Of a stretch of 40,965 bases of DNA, positions 26,368-36,063 are shown piece after piece (position 1 is the first letter of the stretch; every line of letters starts with the position of its first letter). The notes under the pieces were generated by a model. The model had not been told where the DNA came from, did no database searches, and saw only the letters and a list, made by a program, of their open reading frames with translations. This DNA is from Bacillota bacterium. Lineage in GTDB: Bacteria > Bacillota > DTU065. The position numbers and the translations under genes are program-made. The DNA lies in NCBI GenBank assembly GCA_028708605.1, contig JAQVYS010000011.1:1-40965 (forward strand). Reading direction: 5' to 3'.

Positions 26368-27615
26368 TTGCTAGAGGCGCTTAAGAATGCGTTGCGCATT
26401 CCCGATCTGCGCAAGAAGATCCTGTATACATTTGGGCTACTGATTGTTTTTCGCCTTGGTGCTTATGTTCCTGTGCCCGGTATTGATCCTACTATAGTAA
26501 GCTTAGGTGACGGCGGCGTACTTGGACTCATGGACCTTTTTACAGGCGGAGCTTTAAGTAATATGTCGATCTTTGCACTCAACGTTGGTCCTTACATTAC
26601 AGCTAGTATTGTGCTTCAACTTTTAGCTATGGTCATCCCTCAGCTCGAAGAGTTGAGTAAAGATCCCGATGGACAAAAGAAGATAGCACAATATACTCGT
26701 TATAGTGCAGTTGTCTTAGCAATCATTCAATCACTTGCATTGATGGCTTGGCTGAACAACATTCAAGCAGTTAAAAATCCAGGCTTTCTTTCAGGATTGA
26801 CGATTGTTATTTCAATGACTGCAGGTACCATGTTTTTGATTTGGTTAGGAGATAAGATTACTGAGGTCGGAATCGGTAATGGTATTTCTTTACTAATCGT
26901 CGCTGGTATTTTATCAAGACTGCCAGCAAGTTTGATAACTCTAGTAGCATCAGTCGGTGAAGGCGGAATCTCGATTTTAGAAATTCTGTTGATCATGATT
27001 TTTGCTATAGCAATTGTTGCTGTTGTTGTATATATCACTGAAGGACAGCGCAGAATTCCAGTGCAGTACCCCAAAAAGGTTGTTGGACGCAAAGTATATG
27101 GTGGACAGAGTACTTACATTCCTCTCCGCGTCAATCAAGCGGGTGTTATGCCAATTATCTTTGCCTCATCGGTACTTGGTTTTCCAATCACATTAGCAAG
27201 ATTCATTCCTGCACTAGAGGGTATTGCTGTGTTCTTTGATAAATATTGGGGTGTTTATGCTCTGATTTATGCGATTTTGGTCGTAATCTTCACTTACTTT
27301 TATTCTGCTGTCAGCTTTAATACAAAAGATATTACAGAGAATATTAAGAAATATGGTGGATTTATTCCAGGATATCGCCCAGGGCAACCTACAGCACTAT
27401 TCCTAGATAGAGTATTAGGACGTGTAACATTTGCCGGGTCAATTTTCTTGGCCTTTATCGCAACTCTACCCTTTATTCTACAAGGTATAACCGGTATCAA
27501 AGGCTTGGATTTTGGAGGCACAGGTTTGCTGATTGTCGTCGGTGTTGCACTAGAAACTATTAAACAGATTGAAGCTCAATTGCTCATGCATCAATATGAA
27601 GGTTTTATTAAATAA
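26368..27615 (+). CDS. secY: Preprotein translocase subunit SecY
   Basis: The 415-residue channel of SecYEG in the cytoplasmic membrane, with ten predicted hydrophobic segments. MLEALKNALRIPDLRKKILY opens the protein. The plug and early helices follow RLGAYVPVPGIDP and MDLFTGGALSNMSIFALNVG. Cytoplasmic loop contacts for SecA and ribosome include RRIPVQYPKK and GYRPGQPT. TTG start directly after the rplO stop. The C-terminal QIEAQLLMHQYEGFIK is normal. Confidence 0.97.
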   Translation: MLEALKNALRIPDLRKKILYTFGLLIVFRLGAYVPVPGIDPTIVSLGDGGVLGLMDLFTGGALSNMSIFALNVGPYITASIVLQLLAMVIPQLEELSKDPDGQKKIAQYTRYSAVVLAIIQSLALMAWLNNIQAVKNPGFLSGLTIVISMTAGTMFLIWLGDKITEVGIGNGISLLIVAGILSRLPASLITLVASVGEGGISILEILLIMIFAIAIVAVVVYITEGQRRIPVQYPKKVVGRKVYGGQSTYIPLRVNQAGVMPIIFASSVLGFPITLARFIPALEGIAVFFDKYWGVYALIYAILVVIFTYFYSAVSFNTKDITENIKKYGGFIPGYRPGQPTALFLDRVLGRVTFAGSIFLAFIATLPFILQGITGIKGLDFGGTGLLIVVGVALETIKQIEAQLLMHQYEGFIK

Positions 27616-27647
27616 TGATCAGCAGTCTGTTCAGGGAGTGAATCCAG

Positions 27648-28319
27648 ATGAGACTGGTAATCCTAGGCGCTCCAGGGGCAGGCAAGGGGACACAAGCGTC
27701 TTTGCTTGCAGAGTTCTATCATTGCCCCCATGTCTCAACTGGGGATATTTTTCGCAAAGCGATTGCAGAAGACACACAAATGGGTAGGGAGGCCGATCGT
27801 CACATTAGTCAAGGGCGATTGGTCCCTGATGAAATAACTATTGAGTTAGTAAAACAAAGAATAGAAGAACCAGATTGTCAATATGGTTTTGTCTTAGATG
27901 GATACCCAAGAACTCAAAATCAAGCTGTTAGATTAGATGAAATCTTACGCCAAAAATGCTTATATCTGAACAAAGCAATTCAGATAGAGTTAGGGGAAGA
28001 TGAGATCTATCGCAGACTTGCCAATCGAAGGGTATGCACAGATTGTGGTGCAACCTATCATCTAGATAGTTTGCCTCCGAAGACCCCGGGTATTTGTGAC
28101 CTGTGTGGTAGTGCTCTTATTCAAAGAGACGATGATAACGATGAAACGATTAAGGAACGTATTATTGTTTACCATAAGCTTACAGAACCTGTCCTTAGCT
28201 ACTATAAAAAGCAAGGTTCGCTTCTTGTCACAAGTGGGGAAGGCGACATTTTAGATGTCCATAAAACGATCATTAACAGCCTGGAGACAAGGAGTCTTAG
28301 AGCAAATGATAGTCATTAA
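27648..28319 (+). CDS. adk: Adenylate kinase, zinc-containing long form
   Basis: A 223-residue enzyme interconverting ATP + AMP and 2 ADP. The P-loop GAPGAGKGT occupies residues 7-15, followed by the AMP-binding STGDIFR and DGYPRTQNQA. The lid has Cys130, Cys133, Cys150 and Cys153, the structural zinc site of Gram-positive long adenylate kinases. ATG follows TCAGGGAGTG. It overlaps map by 14 nt, as in many secY-adk-map clusters. Confidence 0.97.
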   Translation: MRLVILGAPGAGKGTQASLLAEFYHCPHVSTGDIFRKAIAEDTQMGREADRHISQGRLVPDEITIELVKQRIEEPDCQYGFVLDGYPRTQNQAVRLDEILRQKCLYLNKAIQIELGEDEIYRRLANRRVCTDCGATYHLDSLPPKTPGICDLCGSALIQRDDDNDETIKERIIVYHKLTEPVLSYYKKQGSLLVTSGEGDILDVHKTIINSLETRSLRANDSH

Positions 28320-29061
28320 AAGCATGCAGGAGTTTTTGCTCATGCAGAAGGCTGGTCGCGTAGTAGCTACAGTTCTTAATGAACTGGAGACAGCGATCAA
28401 ACCTGGAATTACTACTAAAGAACTAGACGAGATTGCTGAATCTACTATTTTGAAAATGAATAGTGTTCCAGCATTTAAGGGTTACGGAGGATTTCCAGCA
28501 AGTATCTGTACATCAGTAAATGATGAAGTAGTTCATGGTATTCCAGGAAAGAGAGTGCTTCAACAAGGAGATATAGTCAGCATCGATGTTGGTGCCTTCT
28601 ATGAAGGCTATTGCGGCGATGCTGCTAGAACTTTTGCGGTTGGGGAAATCTCGCCTATCGCTCAAAAATTGCTCCAGGTTACTAAAGAGGCTCTAAAACA
28701 GGGCGTTACCATGGCAAAGGTCGGTAACCGCCTCTCTGATATTGGGCACGCTATTCAGACTCACGTTGAAGCAAATGGCTTTAGTGTAGTAAGGCAATAT
28801 GTGGGCCATGGTATCGGAAGAAAAATGCACGAAGAACCTCAAGTACCAAACTATGGTTTACCTGGTAGAGGACCTAGACTAAAAGCTGGTATGGCCTTGG
28901 CAATAGAGCCAATGGTTAATACTGGTCAATTTCCTGTCAAAATTCTCGGTGACAATTGGACTGTGGTTACACAAGATGGTTCACTTTCGGCTCATTTTGA
29001 AGACACAGTTTTCATCACCGATGGAGGCAATGAGGTTTTAACCGCACAGGAGGAAATATAA
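28306..29061 (+). CDS. map: Type I methionine aminopeptidase
   Basis: A 251-residue enzyme that removes N-terminal Met from nascent proteins. Predicted dinuclear metal ligands are Asp94 (SIDVGA), Asp105 (CGDAAR), His168 (YVGHGIG), Glu201 (AIEPM) and Glu232 (FEDT). His78 in VVHGIP is the substrate-side histidine. ATG 28306, overlapping adk, gives the usual MIVIKS start with AAGGAG upstream. The longer in-frame start would lie 51 nt further inside adk. Confidence 0.96.
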   Translation: MIVIKSMQEFLLMQKAGRVVATVLNELETAIKPGITTKELDEIAESTILKMNSVPAFKGYGGFPASICTSVNDEVVHGIPGKRVLQQGDIVSIDVGAFYEGYCGDAARTFAVGEISPIAQKLLQVTKEALKQGVTMAKVGNRLSDIGHAIQTHVEANGFSVVRQYVGHGIGRKMHEEPQVPNYGLPGRGPRLKAGMALAIEPMVNTGQFPVKILGDNWTVVTQDGSLSAHFEDTVFITDGGNEVLTAQEEI

Positions 29062-29399
29062 TGTTACGGTTATTCCAAAAAGAGGAAGAAGATGGGGACA
29101 GTGACGGTAAGACGATGACGTTAAAACCAGGCGATATTGTACAGTCGACAAAAGGTCGTGATAGCGATACAATATATGTTGTTGTAGATCTATTACCACC
29201 TAGATATTGCTTGGTATCTGATGGTCGCAAACGTTCAGTGGCAAATCCAAAGAAAAAAAGTTACCGTCATCTAAAATTGCTAGGCCACATAGACTCTCGC
29301 TATTTTGAGAACTGGGGAATAAGAGATAGTTTGAAAAACCGCGAGATTAAAAAGGCTCTTGATGAGTTCTTGCGTACTGAGGAGGGTGGTTTACACTAA
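29061..29399 (+). CDS. KOW-domain RNA-binding protein (L14e-like)
   Basis: 112 residues with a KOW/SH3-like barrel: [20 protein letters not shown], then [20 protein letters not shown]. The C-terminal half is basic then helical ([20 protein letters not shown]). Small KOW proteins of this type sit between map and infA in many Clostridia and resemble eukaryal/archaeal L14e. Function is not established. Its start overlaps the map stop by one base, and its own stop overlaps infA by one base, so all three are coupled. It is not NusG: no NGN domain. Confidence 0.82.
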   Translation: MLRLFQKEEEDGDSDGKTMTLKPGDIVQSTKGRDSDTIYVVVDLLPPRYCLVSDGRKRSVANPKKKSYRHLKLLGHIDSRYFENWGIRDSLKNREIKKALDEFLRTEEGGLH

Positions 29400-29617
29400 T
29401 GGCCAATAAGGACGTCCTAGAGGTCCAGGGGAAAGTAGTTGAGACACTGCCTAATGCCATGTTCCGTGTTGAGCTAGAAAATGGGCACGTAGTTCTTGCC
29501 CATATATCTGGCAAGATCAGAATGAATTTTATCAGAATCTTGCCCGGAGACAAAGTGCTCTTGGAGCTGACTCCGTATGATCTCAGCCGCGGACGCATTG
29601 TCTATAGGTTTAAGTAA
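29399..29617 (+). CDS. infA: Translation initiation factor IF-1
   Basis: A 72-residue OB-fold factor that blocks the 30S A site during initiation. [40 protein letters not shown] and [19 protein letters not shown] are family hallmarks. Start overlaps the KOW gene stop as TAATG, after GAGGAGGGTGG. Confidence 0.97.
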   Translation: MANKDVLEVQGKVVETLPNAMFRVELENGHVVLAHISGKIRMNFIRILPGDKVLLELTPYDLSRGRIVYRFK

Positions 29618-29635
29618 TCAGAAGGAGGCTTAGGT

Positions 29636-29749
29636 ATGAAGGTCAGAGCATCTGTTAAGCCTATCTGTGAAAAATGTAAGGTTATCAGACGCAAAGGTGT
29701 TGTTAGAATAATTTGCGAAAACCCAAAACATAAGCAGAAACAGGGCTAA
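29636..29749 (+). CDS. rpmJ: 50S ribosomal protein L36
   Basis: 37 residues, [20 protein letters not shown] followed by [17 protein letters not shown]. The zinc ligands are Cys11, Cys14, Cys27 and His32, the C+ form. ATG after AAGGAGGCTTAGGT, 18 nt past infA, in the standard infA-rpmJ-rpsM order. Confidence 0.96.
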   Translation: MKVRASVKPICEKCKVIRRKGVVRIICENPKHKQKQG

Positions 29750-29791
29750 AAAAGATATGGATATTTTAAGTGAAGTGGAGGTGTTTCCACA

Positions 29792-30145
29792 ATGGCACGT
29801 ATTGCTGGAGTTGATATTCCACGTGAAAAGCGCGTAGAGGTTGCTTTAACTTATATCTATGGTATTGGTGATAGTTCTTCTAAGAAAATACTGGAAGAAG
29901 CTGGAGTTAACCCAGATACACGCGTAAAGGATCTTACTGAGGAAGAAGTAAACAGAATTCGTGTTACTATCGATTCTAAATATAGAGTTGAAGGTGACCT
30001 GCGTCGTGAAGTTAATCAGAGTATTAAGCGCTTGATCGACATCGGTTCTTACAGAGGGATTCGTCATCGTAAAGGTCTTCCTGTTCGTGGCCAGAGAACT
30101 AAGACAAATGCCAGAACAAGAAAAGGCCGTTCGAGAGCTAAATAA
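29792..30145 (+). CDS. rpsM: 30S ribosomal protein S13
   Basis: S13, 117 residues, which forms intersubunit bridges and contacts P-site t[23 protein letters not shown] and [20 protein letters not shown] form the helix-two-turns-helix. [20 protein letters not shown] then [12 protein letters not shown] is the basic tail. ATG after GTGGAGGTGTTTCCACA, a ribosome binding site within a small GTGGA/TCCAC pairing. Confidence 0.97.
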   Translation: MARIAGVDIPREKRVEVALTYIYGIGDSSSKKILEEAGVNPDTRVKDLTEEEVNRIRVTIDSKYRVEGDLRREVNQSIKRLIDIGSYRGIRHRKGLPVRGQRTKTNARTRKGRSRAK

Positions 30146-30174
30146 GAAAATTTAGGAAAGGAGGATTGAAATTA

Positions 30175-30570
30175 ATGGCAAAAGCCCAAACTAAGAAACG
30201 TGTAAAAAGGCGTGAAAGGAAAAACGTCGGTTCGGGTGTAGCACACATTCGCTCCACCTTTAACAATACAATCGTTACTATTGCAGATAGCCAAGGCGAT
30301 GTTTTGTCTTGGTCAAGTGCAGGTAATATGGGTTTTAAGGGTTCTAGAAAAGGAACACCTTTTGCTGCAGGATTAGCCGCTGAAACAGCTGCAAAGGTAG
30401 CACTTGATTTTGGTATGAGAGAGTGCGAGGTATGGGTTAAAGGTCCTGGTTCAGGTAGAGAAGCTGCTATCAGATCTTTACAGGCTGCAGGTCTTGACAT
30501 TACTTCAATTAAGGATGTTACTCCAATTCCACACAATGGCTGCAGACCACCCAAACGTCGCAGAGTATGA
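30175..30570 (+). CDS. rpsK: 30S ribosomal protein S11
   Basis: S11, 131 residues, on the 30S platform. [40 protein letters not shown] and [11 protein letters not shown] are classical. ATG 30175 is preferred over the in-frame TTG nine bases earlier because AAAGGAGG then has 10 nt spacing rather than 1. Confidence 0.97.
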   Translation: MAKAQTKKRVKRRERKNVGSGVAHIRSTFNNTIVTIADSQGDVLSWSSAGNMGFKGSRKGTPFAAGLAAETAAKVALDFGMRECEVWVKGPGSGREAAIRSLQAAGLDITSIKDVTPIPHNGCRPPKRRRV

Positions 30571-30605
30571 TATAGGCTTATTAGGTTAGGAGGTGGAAAA
30601 CAAGT

Positions 30606-31226
30606 ATGGCTCGTTATACTGGACCAGTATGTAAAATGTGTCGTAGAGAAGGGCAGAAACTATTTTTAAAAGGTGAGCGCTGCTATAGTGAAAAATGTTC
30701 TGTAGATCGTCGTGCTTACGCACCAGGGCAGCACGGACAAGGCAGGAAAAAGCCATCTGAATATGCTCTTCACTTAAGAGAAAAACAAAAATTACGTCGT
30801 ATCTATGGAGTTTTAGAAGCTCAGTTTGTGCGTTATTTTAAGGCTGCTGATGCTAAAAAGGGTATTACTGGTGATATTTTAATGCAAACCCTAGAACGTC
30901 GTTTAGATAATGTTGTATATCGTTTAGGCTTTGCTCGTTCAAGAGCTGAAGCTCGACAGCTAGTGCGTCACGGTCATATTACTGTTAGTGGTAAGAAAAA
31001 TGATATACCTTCCTATCAAGTCGATGAAGGTGAGGTTATCGCTATCCGGGCTGAAAGTAAGACTAATCCGATTTTTGCCGGACTACAGGAATTCCTGACC
31101 AAATACAAAACTCCAGCGTGGCTTGAACTTGACTTCGAAAATATTCAGGGTAAAGTTCTACACTTACCAGAACGCTCTGAAATAGACGTTGACGTTCAAG
31201 AGCACCTCATCGTTGAGTTGTATTAA
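30606..31226 (+). CDS. rpsD: 30S ribosomal protein S4, zinc-binding form
   Basis: S4, 206 residues, 16S rRNA assembly initiator and mRNA entry protein. The N terminus has CKMCRREG and CYSEKC, a four-cysteine zinc site lost in many relatives. [20 protein letters not shown] and the S4 RNA-binding motif [20 protein letters not shown] then [10 protein letters not shown] follow. ATG after TAGGAGGTGG. S4 controls its own mRNA in both E. coli and Bacillus. No site was assigned here. Confidence 0.96.
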   Translation: MARYTGPVCKMCRREGQKLFLKGERCYSEKCSVDRRAYAPGQHGQGRKKPSEYALHLREKQKLRRIYGVLEAQFVRYFKAADAKKGITGDILMQTLERRLDNVVYRLGFARSRAEARQLVRHGHITVSGKKNDIPSYQVDEGEVIAIRAESKTNPIFAGLQEFLTKYKTPAWLELDFENIQGKVLHLPERSEIDVDVQEHLIVELY

Positions 31227-31312
31227 TACATCAGTATTAAATACGACCGTATTAACACTCTTTGGTGTGTTGCTCGGGAGCTGGCGCTGCTTAAAGAAGG
31301 AGGGTGTGGCGA

Positions 31313-32254
31313 TTGATTGAAATAGAAAAGCCAAAGATCGAGATTCAGGAGAAATCGGGCAACTATGGCAAATTTGTCGTAGAGCCGCTTGAGCGTGGTT
31401 ACGGAACAACCTTAGGCAATTCGCTTAGGCGGATCCTGCTCTCATCCCTTCCAGGGTCAGCGGTGACTTCCATTAAAATAGACGGAGTCCTGCACGAGTT
31501 CTCGACTATCCCCGGAGTTGTCGAAGATGTTACAGATATCGTGCTTAACATGAAAAAACTATTAGTCATCTCTAATTCCGATGAACCTGTAACAGGTAGA
31601 ATTAATAAAGAAGGACCTGGAGAGGTCACTGCGGCAGATATCAGTATTGGTCCTGAGGTTGAAATTCTTAATCCTGATCTAGTCATAGCAACTTTAGAAG
31701 AGGAAGGTAAACTTACTCTTGAGTTGCGTGTTGAACGGGGACGTGGATACGTTGCTGCCGAAAGAAATAAGAGAGAAGATATGCCGATCGGTGAGATTGC
31801 TATCGACTCTATCTTTACTCCAGTAAACAAAGTTAATTTTGCTGTTGAAAACACTCGTGTTGGTAATGTTACTGACTACGACAGATTGATTCTGGAAACA
31901 TGGACCAATGCTAGCATTGAACCTGATGAAGCCGTAAGCATTGCAGCAAAAATAATGTCCGAGCACTTACGTCTTTTCATTGACCTTACTGACTCTACTT
32001 CCGATATTGAGATCATGGTTGAGAAAGAAGAAAAAGAAAAAGATAAAGTGCTTGAAATGAGCATTGAAGAGTTAGACCTGTCTGTCCGTTCTTTCAATTG
32101 CTTAAAGCGTGCAGGTATTAATACTGTAGAAGAACTAATCAAAAAGACAGAAGAAGATATGATGAAAGTCCGTAACCTCGGTAAGAAGTCGCTAGAGGAA
32201 GTCAAAGGCAAATTAGCAGAATATAACCTATCCCTACGCTCCGAGGAAGAATGA
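31313..32254 (+). CDS. rpoA: DNA-directed RNA polymerase alpha subunit
   Basis: A 313-residue subunit. The N-terminal domain includes [20 protein letters not shown] and [19 protein letters not shown], used for dimerisation. The C-terminal DNA- and activator-binding domain (about 245-313) has [20 protein letters not shown] with the conserved arginine. A GTG at 31304 is in frame but lies inside AAGGAGGGTG. TTG 31313, about 8 nt after that site, gives [10 protein letters not shown] as in Bacillus. Two small hairpins occupy the gap after rpsD. Confidence 0.96.
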   Translation: MIEIEKPKIEIQEKSGNYGKFVVEPLERGYGTTLGNSLRRILLSSLPGSAVTSIKIDGVLHEFSTIPGVVEDVTDIVLNMKKLLVISNSDEPVTGRINKEGPGEVTAADISIGPEVEILNPDLVIATLEEEGKLTLELRVERGRGYVAAERNKREDMPIGEIAIDSIFTPVNKVNFAVENTRVGNVTDYDRLILETWTNASIEPDEAVSIAAKIMSEHLRLFIDLTDSTSDIEIMVEKEEKEKDKVLEMSIEELDLSVRSFNCLKRAGINTVEELIKKTEEDMMKVRNLGKKSLEEVKGKLAEYNLSLRSEEE

Positions 32255-32282
32255 TTTTGTTAAAAAGAGGGAGGTGCTGCCC

Positions 32283-32627
32283 ATGAAACGTGGTACTGGA
32301 CGACTCGGGCGTGATGCCGCCGAGCGCAGAGCTTTGCTCCGTTCGCTGTCGACCGCCTTCTTTGTGTCTGAAAAAATTGAAACCACCGAGGCCAAGGCCA
32401 AAGTCTTGCGCCCTGTTGTGGAAAAGCTGATCACACTTGGCAGAAACGATACGCTCAGTTCGCGTCGTCAGGCTGCCAGCTTTCTCACTGATGAGAAAGC
32501 CGTTGAGAAGCTCTTCAAAGAGATCGCCCCAAGGTACAAAGACCGCCCAGGCGGATATACTAGAATTATTAAAACTGGAGTTCGCCGAGGCGACGCAACT
32601 CCACTTGCGATCATTGAATTAGTTTAA
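32283..32627 (+). CDS. rplQ: 50S ribosomal protein L17
   Basis: L17, 114 residues, around the tunnel exit. [40 protein letters not shown] and [20 protein letters not shown] are family segments. The N terminus [10 protein letters not shown] differs from the usual RKLGR opening. The first half looks richer in G and C than its neighbours. ATG lies 8 nt after GGGAGG. It ends the alpha operon section. Confidence 0.95.
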   Translation: MKRGTGRLGRDAAERRALLRSLSTAFFVSEKIETTEAKAKVLRPVVEKLITLGRNDTLSSRRQAASFLTDEKAVEKLFKEIAPRYKDRPGGYTRIIKTGVRRGDATPLAIIELV

Positions 32628-32635
32628 TTATCAGG

Positions 32636-32666
32636 GCGCGGAGACCTAATCGTGGGTTCTCTGCGC
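32636..32666 (+). terminator. Weak terminator or processing hairpin after rplQ
   Basis: GCGCGGAGA (32636-32644) pairs with TCTCTGCGC (32658-32666) over 9 bp with one G-T pair, and the stem extends through ACC/GGT. Only TTGT follows, so termination is probably partial. It lies just before the ECF transporter genes. Confidence 0.45.
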
Positions 32667-32694
32667 TTGTGCTAGGTGGGGGGATGTGAGAATT

Positions 32695-33516
32695 ATGGAA
32701 CCAATTATCGAAGTAAAAAATGTATACCACCAGTACGGAGAGACTCATGCCCTTTCAGGAGTCTCGCTTGAGATATATCCAGGTGAATTTGTAGCAATAG
32801 TGGGTGCCAATGGTTCGGGTAAATCAACTCTAGCAAGGCACTTAAACGGGCTACTCTTGCCATCTAAAGGAACAGTTAAGGTTAAGGATTTATATACGCA
32901 TAACGCTGAAGATATCTGGGATATTCGAGCTTTAGTGGGTATGGTATTTCAAAATCCAGATAACCAACTTGTAGCTACAACAGTTGAAGAAGATGTAGCC
33001 TTTGGACCTGAAAATCTTGGAATCCCAAGCGCTGAGATTCGTTCTAGAGTTGATGAGGCTCTAGAATGGGTGAATATGTCACAGCACAAAAGAAGATCTC
33101 CTCACCAGTTGTCAGGTGGACAAAAACAACGCGTCGCAATTGCAGGGATCCTCGCTATGCATCCTGAGGTTCTAGTTTTAGATGAACCTACAGCTATGTT
33201 AGATCCTGTTGGACGTGATGAAGTTCTTGAAGTCATTAATTATTTAAACAAAGAACTAAAAATGGCTATAGTCCTTATTACACATCATATGGATGAAGTT
33301 GCCATGGCAAAACGTGTGGTAGCAATGGGAAATGGCAGAATTGAAGCTGATTGCAGTCCCATCGAGTTATTTTTAAAGCCTGATTTAATTGAAAGCTTAG
33401 GACTTGATGTTCCACAGGTCTTTGCACTTGGAAATCTTCTCAGAGAATATGGGTTAAAGATTGACCCAGCATTTAGCCCTGAAGAGTTGGTGAATGCTAT
33501 ATGCAAATTGAATTAA
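32695..33516 (+). CDS. ecfA1: ECF transporter ATPase EcfA1
   Basis: 273 residues. Energises an energy-coupling factor importer for vitamins or metals together with EcfA2 and EcfT; substrate-binding S proteins are encoded elsewhere. Walker A GANGSGKST (37-45), Q loop VFQNPDNQ, signature LSGGQKQR, Walker B VLVLDEPTAMLD and H loop ITHH are all intact. ATG 32695 gives MEPIIEVKNV. A GTG three codons earlier sits too close to GGTGGGGGG. The end overlaps ecfA2 by 16 nt. Confidence 0.94.
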   Translation: MEPIIEVKNVYHQYGETHALSGVSLEIYPGEFVAIVGANGSGKSTLARHLNGLLLPSKGTVKVKDLYTHNAEDIWDIRALVGMVFQNPDNQLVATTVEEDVAFGPENLGIPSAEIRSRVDEALEWVNMSQHKRRSPHQLSGGQKQRVAIAGILAMHPEVLVLDEPTAMLDPVGRDEVLEVINYLNKELKMAIVLITHHMDEVAMAKRVVAMGNGRIEADCSPIELFLKPDLIESLGLDVPQVFALGNLLREYGLKIDPAFSPEELVNAICKLN

Positions 33517-34361
33517 AGAATATCTCATACACCTACGATGGTCCAATACCCGTTGCAGCTTTGCATAACATTAATCTCAAAGTTCAAACTGGGGAAATTT
33601 TAGGGCTAATCGGGCATACTGGTTCTGGTAAGTCCACACTCTTGCAGCATCTAAATGGGCTTTTAAAACCTCAAGAAGGCGATGTATTAGTTGATGGGAA
33701 ATCGGTAAAAAATGGCGAGATTCTCTTAACTAAACTACGCTTTCGAGTAGGTCTAGTCTTTCAATATCCCGAGTACCAGCTTTTTGAAGAGACTATTTTT
33801 AAAGAGGTTAGTTTTGGCCCAAAGAGTATGGGACTAAAAGAAGAAGAGATTGAGAAAAGAGTAAAACAGTCTCTTCTAGATGTGGGCATGGGTGAAGAGT
33901 TTTATGAAAGGTCTCCCTTTGAACTCTCTGGTGGGCAAAAAAGAAGAGTCGCTCTAGCTAGTATACTTGCTATGGAACCCGATATTTTAGTTTTAGACGA
34001 ACCTACGGCTGGACTAGATCCTAGAGGCCGAAAAGAGATTTTAGATTTTTTACTTAAATGGAGAACGGATAAAAGAGGTATTGTTCTTGTTTCTCATAAC
34101 ATGGAAGAGATGGCTCCATTTGCTGAAAGAATCGTTGTTTTGCATCAAGGTAGCATAGCTTTAGATGGTACGCCTGAAGAAGTTTTTTATCATGCAAAAG
34201 AATTATTCGATGTAGGCATTAAAGTCCCGCAGATCTCCTTGGTTGTTAATAGTCTAAAAACCAAAGGTTATAATATTGATGCTGGTATATTTACGGTTAA
34301 AGAAGCAGCTAAGGCGATCTATGACGCTCTAAAAGATGGAGGTGGGCGTCATGGCCTTTGA
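33501..34361 (+). CDS. ecfA2: ECF transporter ATPase EcfA2
   Basis: 286 residues, the second ATPase of the ECF module. Walker A GHTGSGKST, Q loop VFQYPEYQLFEETIFKEVSF, signature LSGGQKRRVALA, Walker B ILVLDEPTAGLD and H loop VSHN are present. The VFQYPEYQLF and longer C-terminal extension separate it from the EcfA1 paralogue. Overlaps at both ends (16 nt and 11 nt) mean coupled synthesis. Position after rplQ is conserved in Firmicutes. Confidence 0.94.
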   Translation: MQIELKNISYTYDGPIPVAALHNINLKVQTGEILGLIGHTGSGKSTLLQHLNGLLKPQEGDVLVDGKSVKNGEILLTKLRFRVGLVFQYPEYQLFEETIFKEVSFGPKSMGLKEEEIEKRVKQSLLDVGMGEEFYERSPFELSGGQKRRVALASILAMEPDILVLDEPTAGLDPRGRKEILDFLLKWRTDKRGIVLVSHNMEEMAPFAERIVVLHQGSIALDGTPEEVFYHAKELFDVGIKVPQISLVVNSLKTKGYNIDAGIFTVKEAAKAIYDALKDGGGRHGL

Positions 34362-35142
34362 TATTACACTAGGTCAATATCTACCTGGAGATTCGTTTAT
34401 ACACAGGTTAGATCCAAGGACCAAATTGATTATTGCAGTAGCATTAATTGTCGTACTATTTTTAGTTGATACCTTTGTTGGTTATTTTTGGATTGCACTC
34501 TTTCTGTTTCTTGCTATAGTAAACGGCAATATTCCAATAAAGAGTGTTGTAAAAAGTCTTAAACCACTGACCTTTATTATCGTACTTACAGTGATACTTA
34601 ATATATTATTTACAGATGGTAATACTCTCTTTCAACTCGGTTTTATCCGTATTACAGATCAAGGCTTGTATAAAGGCTTAATGCTAGGCTTTAGACTTAT
34701 TTTACTGATTCTCAGCACTACTATTATGACACTAACTACCTCTCCTCTTGCTATAACAGATGCCCTTGAAAATCTTTTAGGGCCATTGAAAAAACTCAAA
34801 TTCCCAGTCCACGAATTAAGTATGATGCTTACAATTGCCTTGCGTTTTATTCCTACCCTTCTAGAGGAAACAGATAAGATTATGAAGGCTCAGATGGCTA
34901 GAGGAGCAGATTTTGAGTCTGGAAATCTTCTGAAGAGAGCTCAAAACATGGTGCCGTTACTTGTGCCGTTGTTTGTAAGCGCCTTTAGACGTGCAGATGA
35001 TCTTGCAATTGCAATGGAAAGCCGTTGTTACCGTGGAGGAGAAGGTAGGACTAGACTAAAAGAATTAGTCTATGAAAAAGTAGATTATGTAACGCTTTTG
35101 GTGGTTATTTTAGCTTTAGCGCTGGTGGTGTATCTGTTTTGA
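34351..35142 (+). CDS. ecfT: ECF transporter transmembrane protein EcfT
   Basis: A 263-residue membrane scaffold joining the ATPases to vitamin-binding S components. Several hydrophobic helices occupy about residues 28-125, with a last one at the C terminus. Cytoplasmic coupling motifs MARGADF and MESRCYRG are the two arginine-containing ARG-type motifs. ATG 34351 follows GGAGGTGGG. A GGAG-overlapping ATG at 34336 is rejected. The stop overlaps truA by 4 nt. Confidence 0.92.
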   Translation: MAFDITLGQYLPGDSFIHRLDPRTKLIIAVALIVVLFLVDTFVGYFWIALFLFLAIVNGNIPIKSVVKSLKPLTFIIVLTVILNILFTDGNTLFQLGFIRITDQGLYKGLMLGFRLILLILSTTIMTLTTSPLAITDALENLLGPLKKLKFPVHELSMMLTIALRFIPTLLEETDKIMKAQMARGADFESGNLLKRAQNMVPLLVPLFVSAFRRADDLAIAMESRCYRGGEGRTRLKELVYEKVDYVTLLVVILALALVVYLF

Positions 35143-35966
35143 GAAATCTAGCTCTGACCATCTCTTATGATGGAACAAGCTTTGCCGGATTTCAAAGGCA
35201 ACCAAATCAAAGGACCGTACAAGGTGTGCTAGAAGAGGCATTAAGCAGACTTGAGGCTACACAGAGTAATAACACTCCTACAGTTACAGGTTCAGGCAGA
35301 ACGGACGCTGGGGTCCACGCCCTAGCCCAGGTTGTAAATTTTGTAAGTGTAAAGGATTTACCAGATTCGGCTTATCTTAGAGGACTAAATAGTCTTTTGC
35401 CTAGAGATTTGGTAGTCAAAGACGTTGTAGAGGTTCCCCTAGATTTTAATGCAAGAAAAAGTGCAAAAGCGAAAGAATATCATTATTGGCTAAAGGTAAC
35501 GCCACCACTTTCTCCACTTGGACCGTCAGCTCTAGAGGTTAGGGGTAGTGATGAAGTTGACCTAAAAGCGATGAATGGTGCTCTTAAACACTTTCTTGGC
35601 ACTCACGACTTTGCAGGTTTTAGATCTTCAGGGAGTTCTATAGTAAATACTGTTAGAACAATCTACGATGCTGGCTCCTTTGCAGTTGGCTCATACGTCG
35701 TCTTTGCATTTTTGGCTGATGGTTTTTTGTACAATATGGTAAGAATTATAATGGGAACTCTGCTTGATGTAGGTATGAGAAAGATACCTGTTGTAAGGAT
35801 ACCAGAGATTATTAAGAGTTGCGACAGACTTAGCGCTGGGAAAACTATTGGCCCAGAAGGCTTATATCTTTATAGGGTCTACTATGGGGATGTTTTAGGT
35901 CTCTATAGCATAAAAAAAGAAACAGAGCCTAAGTGTCATCTTGACATACATGATTATTTCACTTAA
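35139..35966 (+). CDS. truA: tRNA pseudouridine(38-40) synthase TruA
   Basis: 275 residues. Modifies uridines in the anticodon arm. SYDGTSFAGFQRQPNQRTVQ opens the enzyme. The catalytic aspartate is in GSGRTDAGVHALAQV, followed by KEYHYWL, HDFAGFRSSG and NMVRIIMGTLLDVG. TTG start overlaps the ecfT stop (TTGA). The tail after VYYGDVLGLY is slightly long. Its last codons contain the rplM promoter. Confidence 0.94.
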   Translation: MRNLALTISYDGTSFAGFQRQPNQRTVQGVLEEALSRLEATQSNNTPTVTGSGRTDAGVHALAQVVNFVSVKDLPDSAYLRGLNSLLPRDLVVKDVVEVPLDFNARKSAKAKEYHYWLKVTPPLSPLGPSALEVRGSDEVDLKAMNGALKHFLGTHDFAGFRSSGSSIVNTVRTIYDAGSFAVGSYVVFAFLADGFLYNMVRIIMGTLLDVGMRKIPVVRIPEIIKSCDRLSAGKTIGPEGLYLYRVYYGDVLGLYSIKKETEPKCHLDIHDYFT

Positions 35967-35969
35967 AAT
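35941..35969 (+). promoter_or_regulatory. rplM-rpsI promoter inside the truA 3' end
   Basis: Consensus TTGACA (35941-35946), a 17 nt spacer and TAAAAT (35964-35969). The predicted start near 35976 lies just ahead of the structured rplM leader. Confidence 0.75.
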
Positions 35970-35982
35970 AACATTTGTGGTA

Positions 35983-36036
35983 TCATGTCATAGTTTTGGG
36001 CATTAGAGCCCCAATGCCTTCAAGATTGTGACATGA
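35983..36036 (+). ncRNA. Structured rplM leader (possible L13-binding leader)
   Basis: TCATGTCA (35983-35990) pairs perfectly with TGACATGA (36029-36036), enclosing a GGCATT/AATGCC hairpin (35999-36018). An L13 leader family is known upstream of rplM in Firmicutes. Position and fold agree, but I could not confirm the consensus. Confidence 0.55.
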
Positions 36037-36063
36037 GACAGGTGTCTGAAGGAGGGACAGGAT

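Noticed and set aside
29061-29399. Could the KOW protein be a relocated NusG?
   Set aside because: It has one KOW-like barrel but no N-terminal NGN domain, is 112 residues long, and fits the small L14e-like protein normally found between map and infA.
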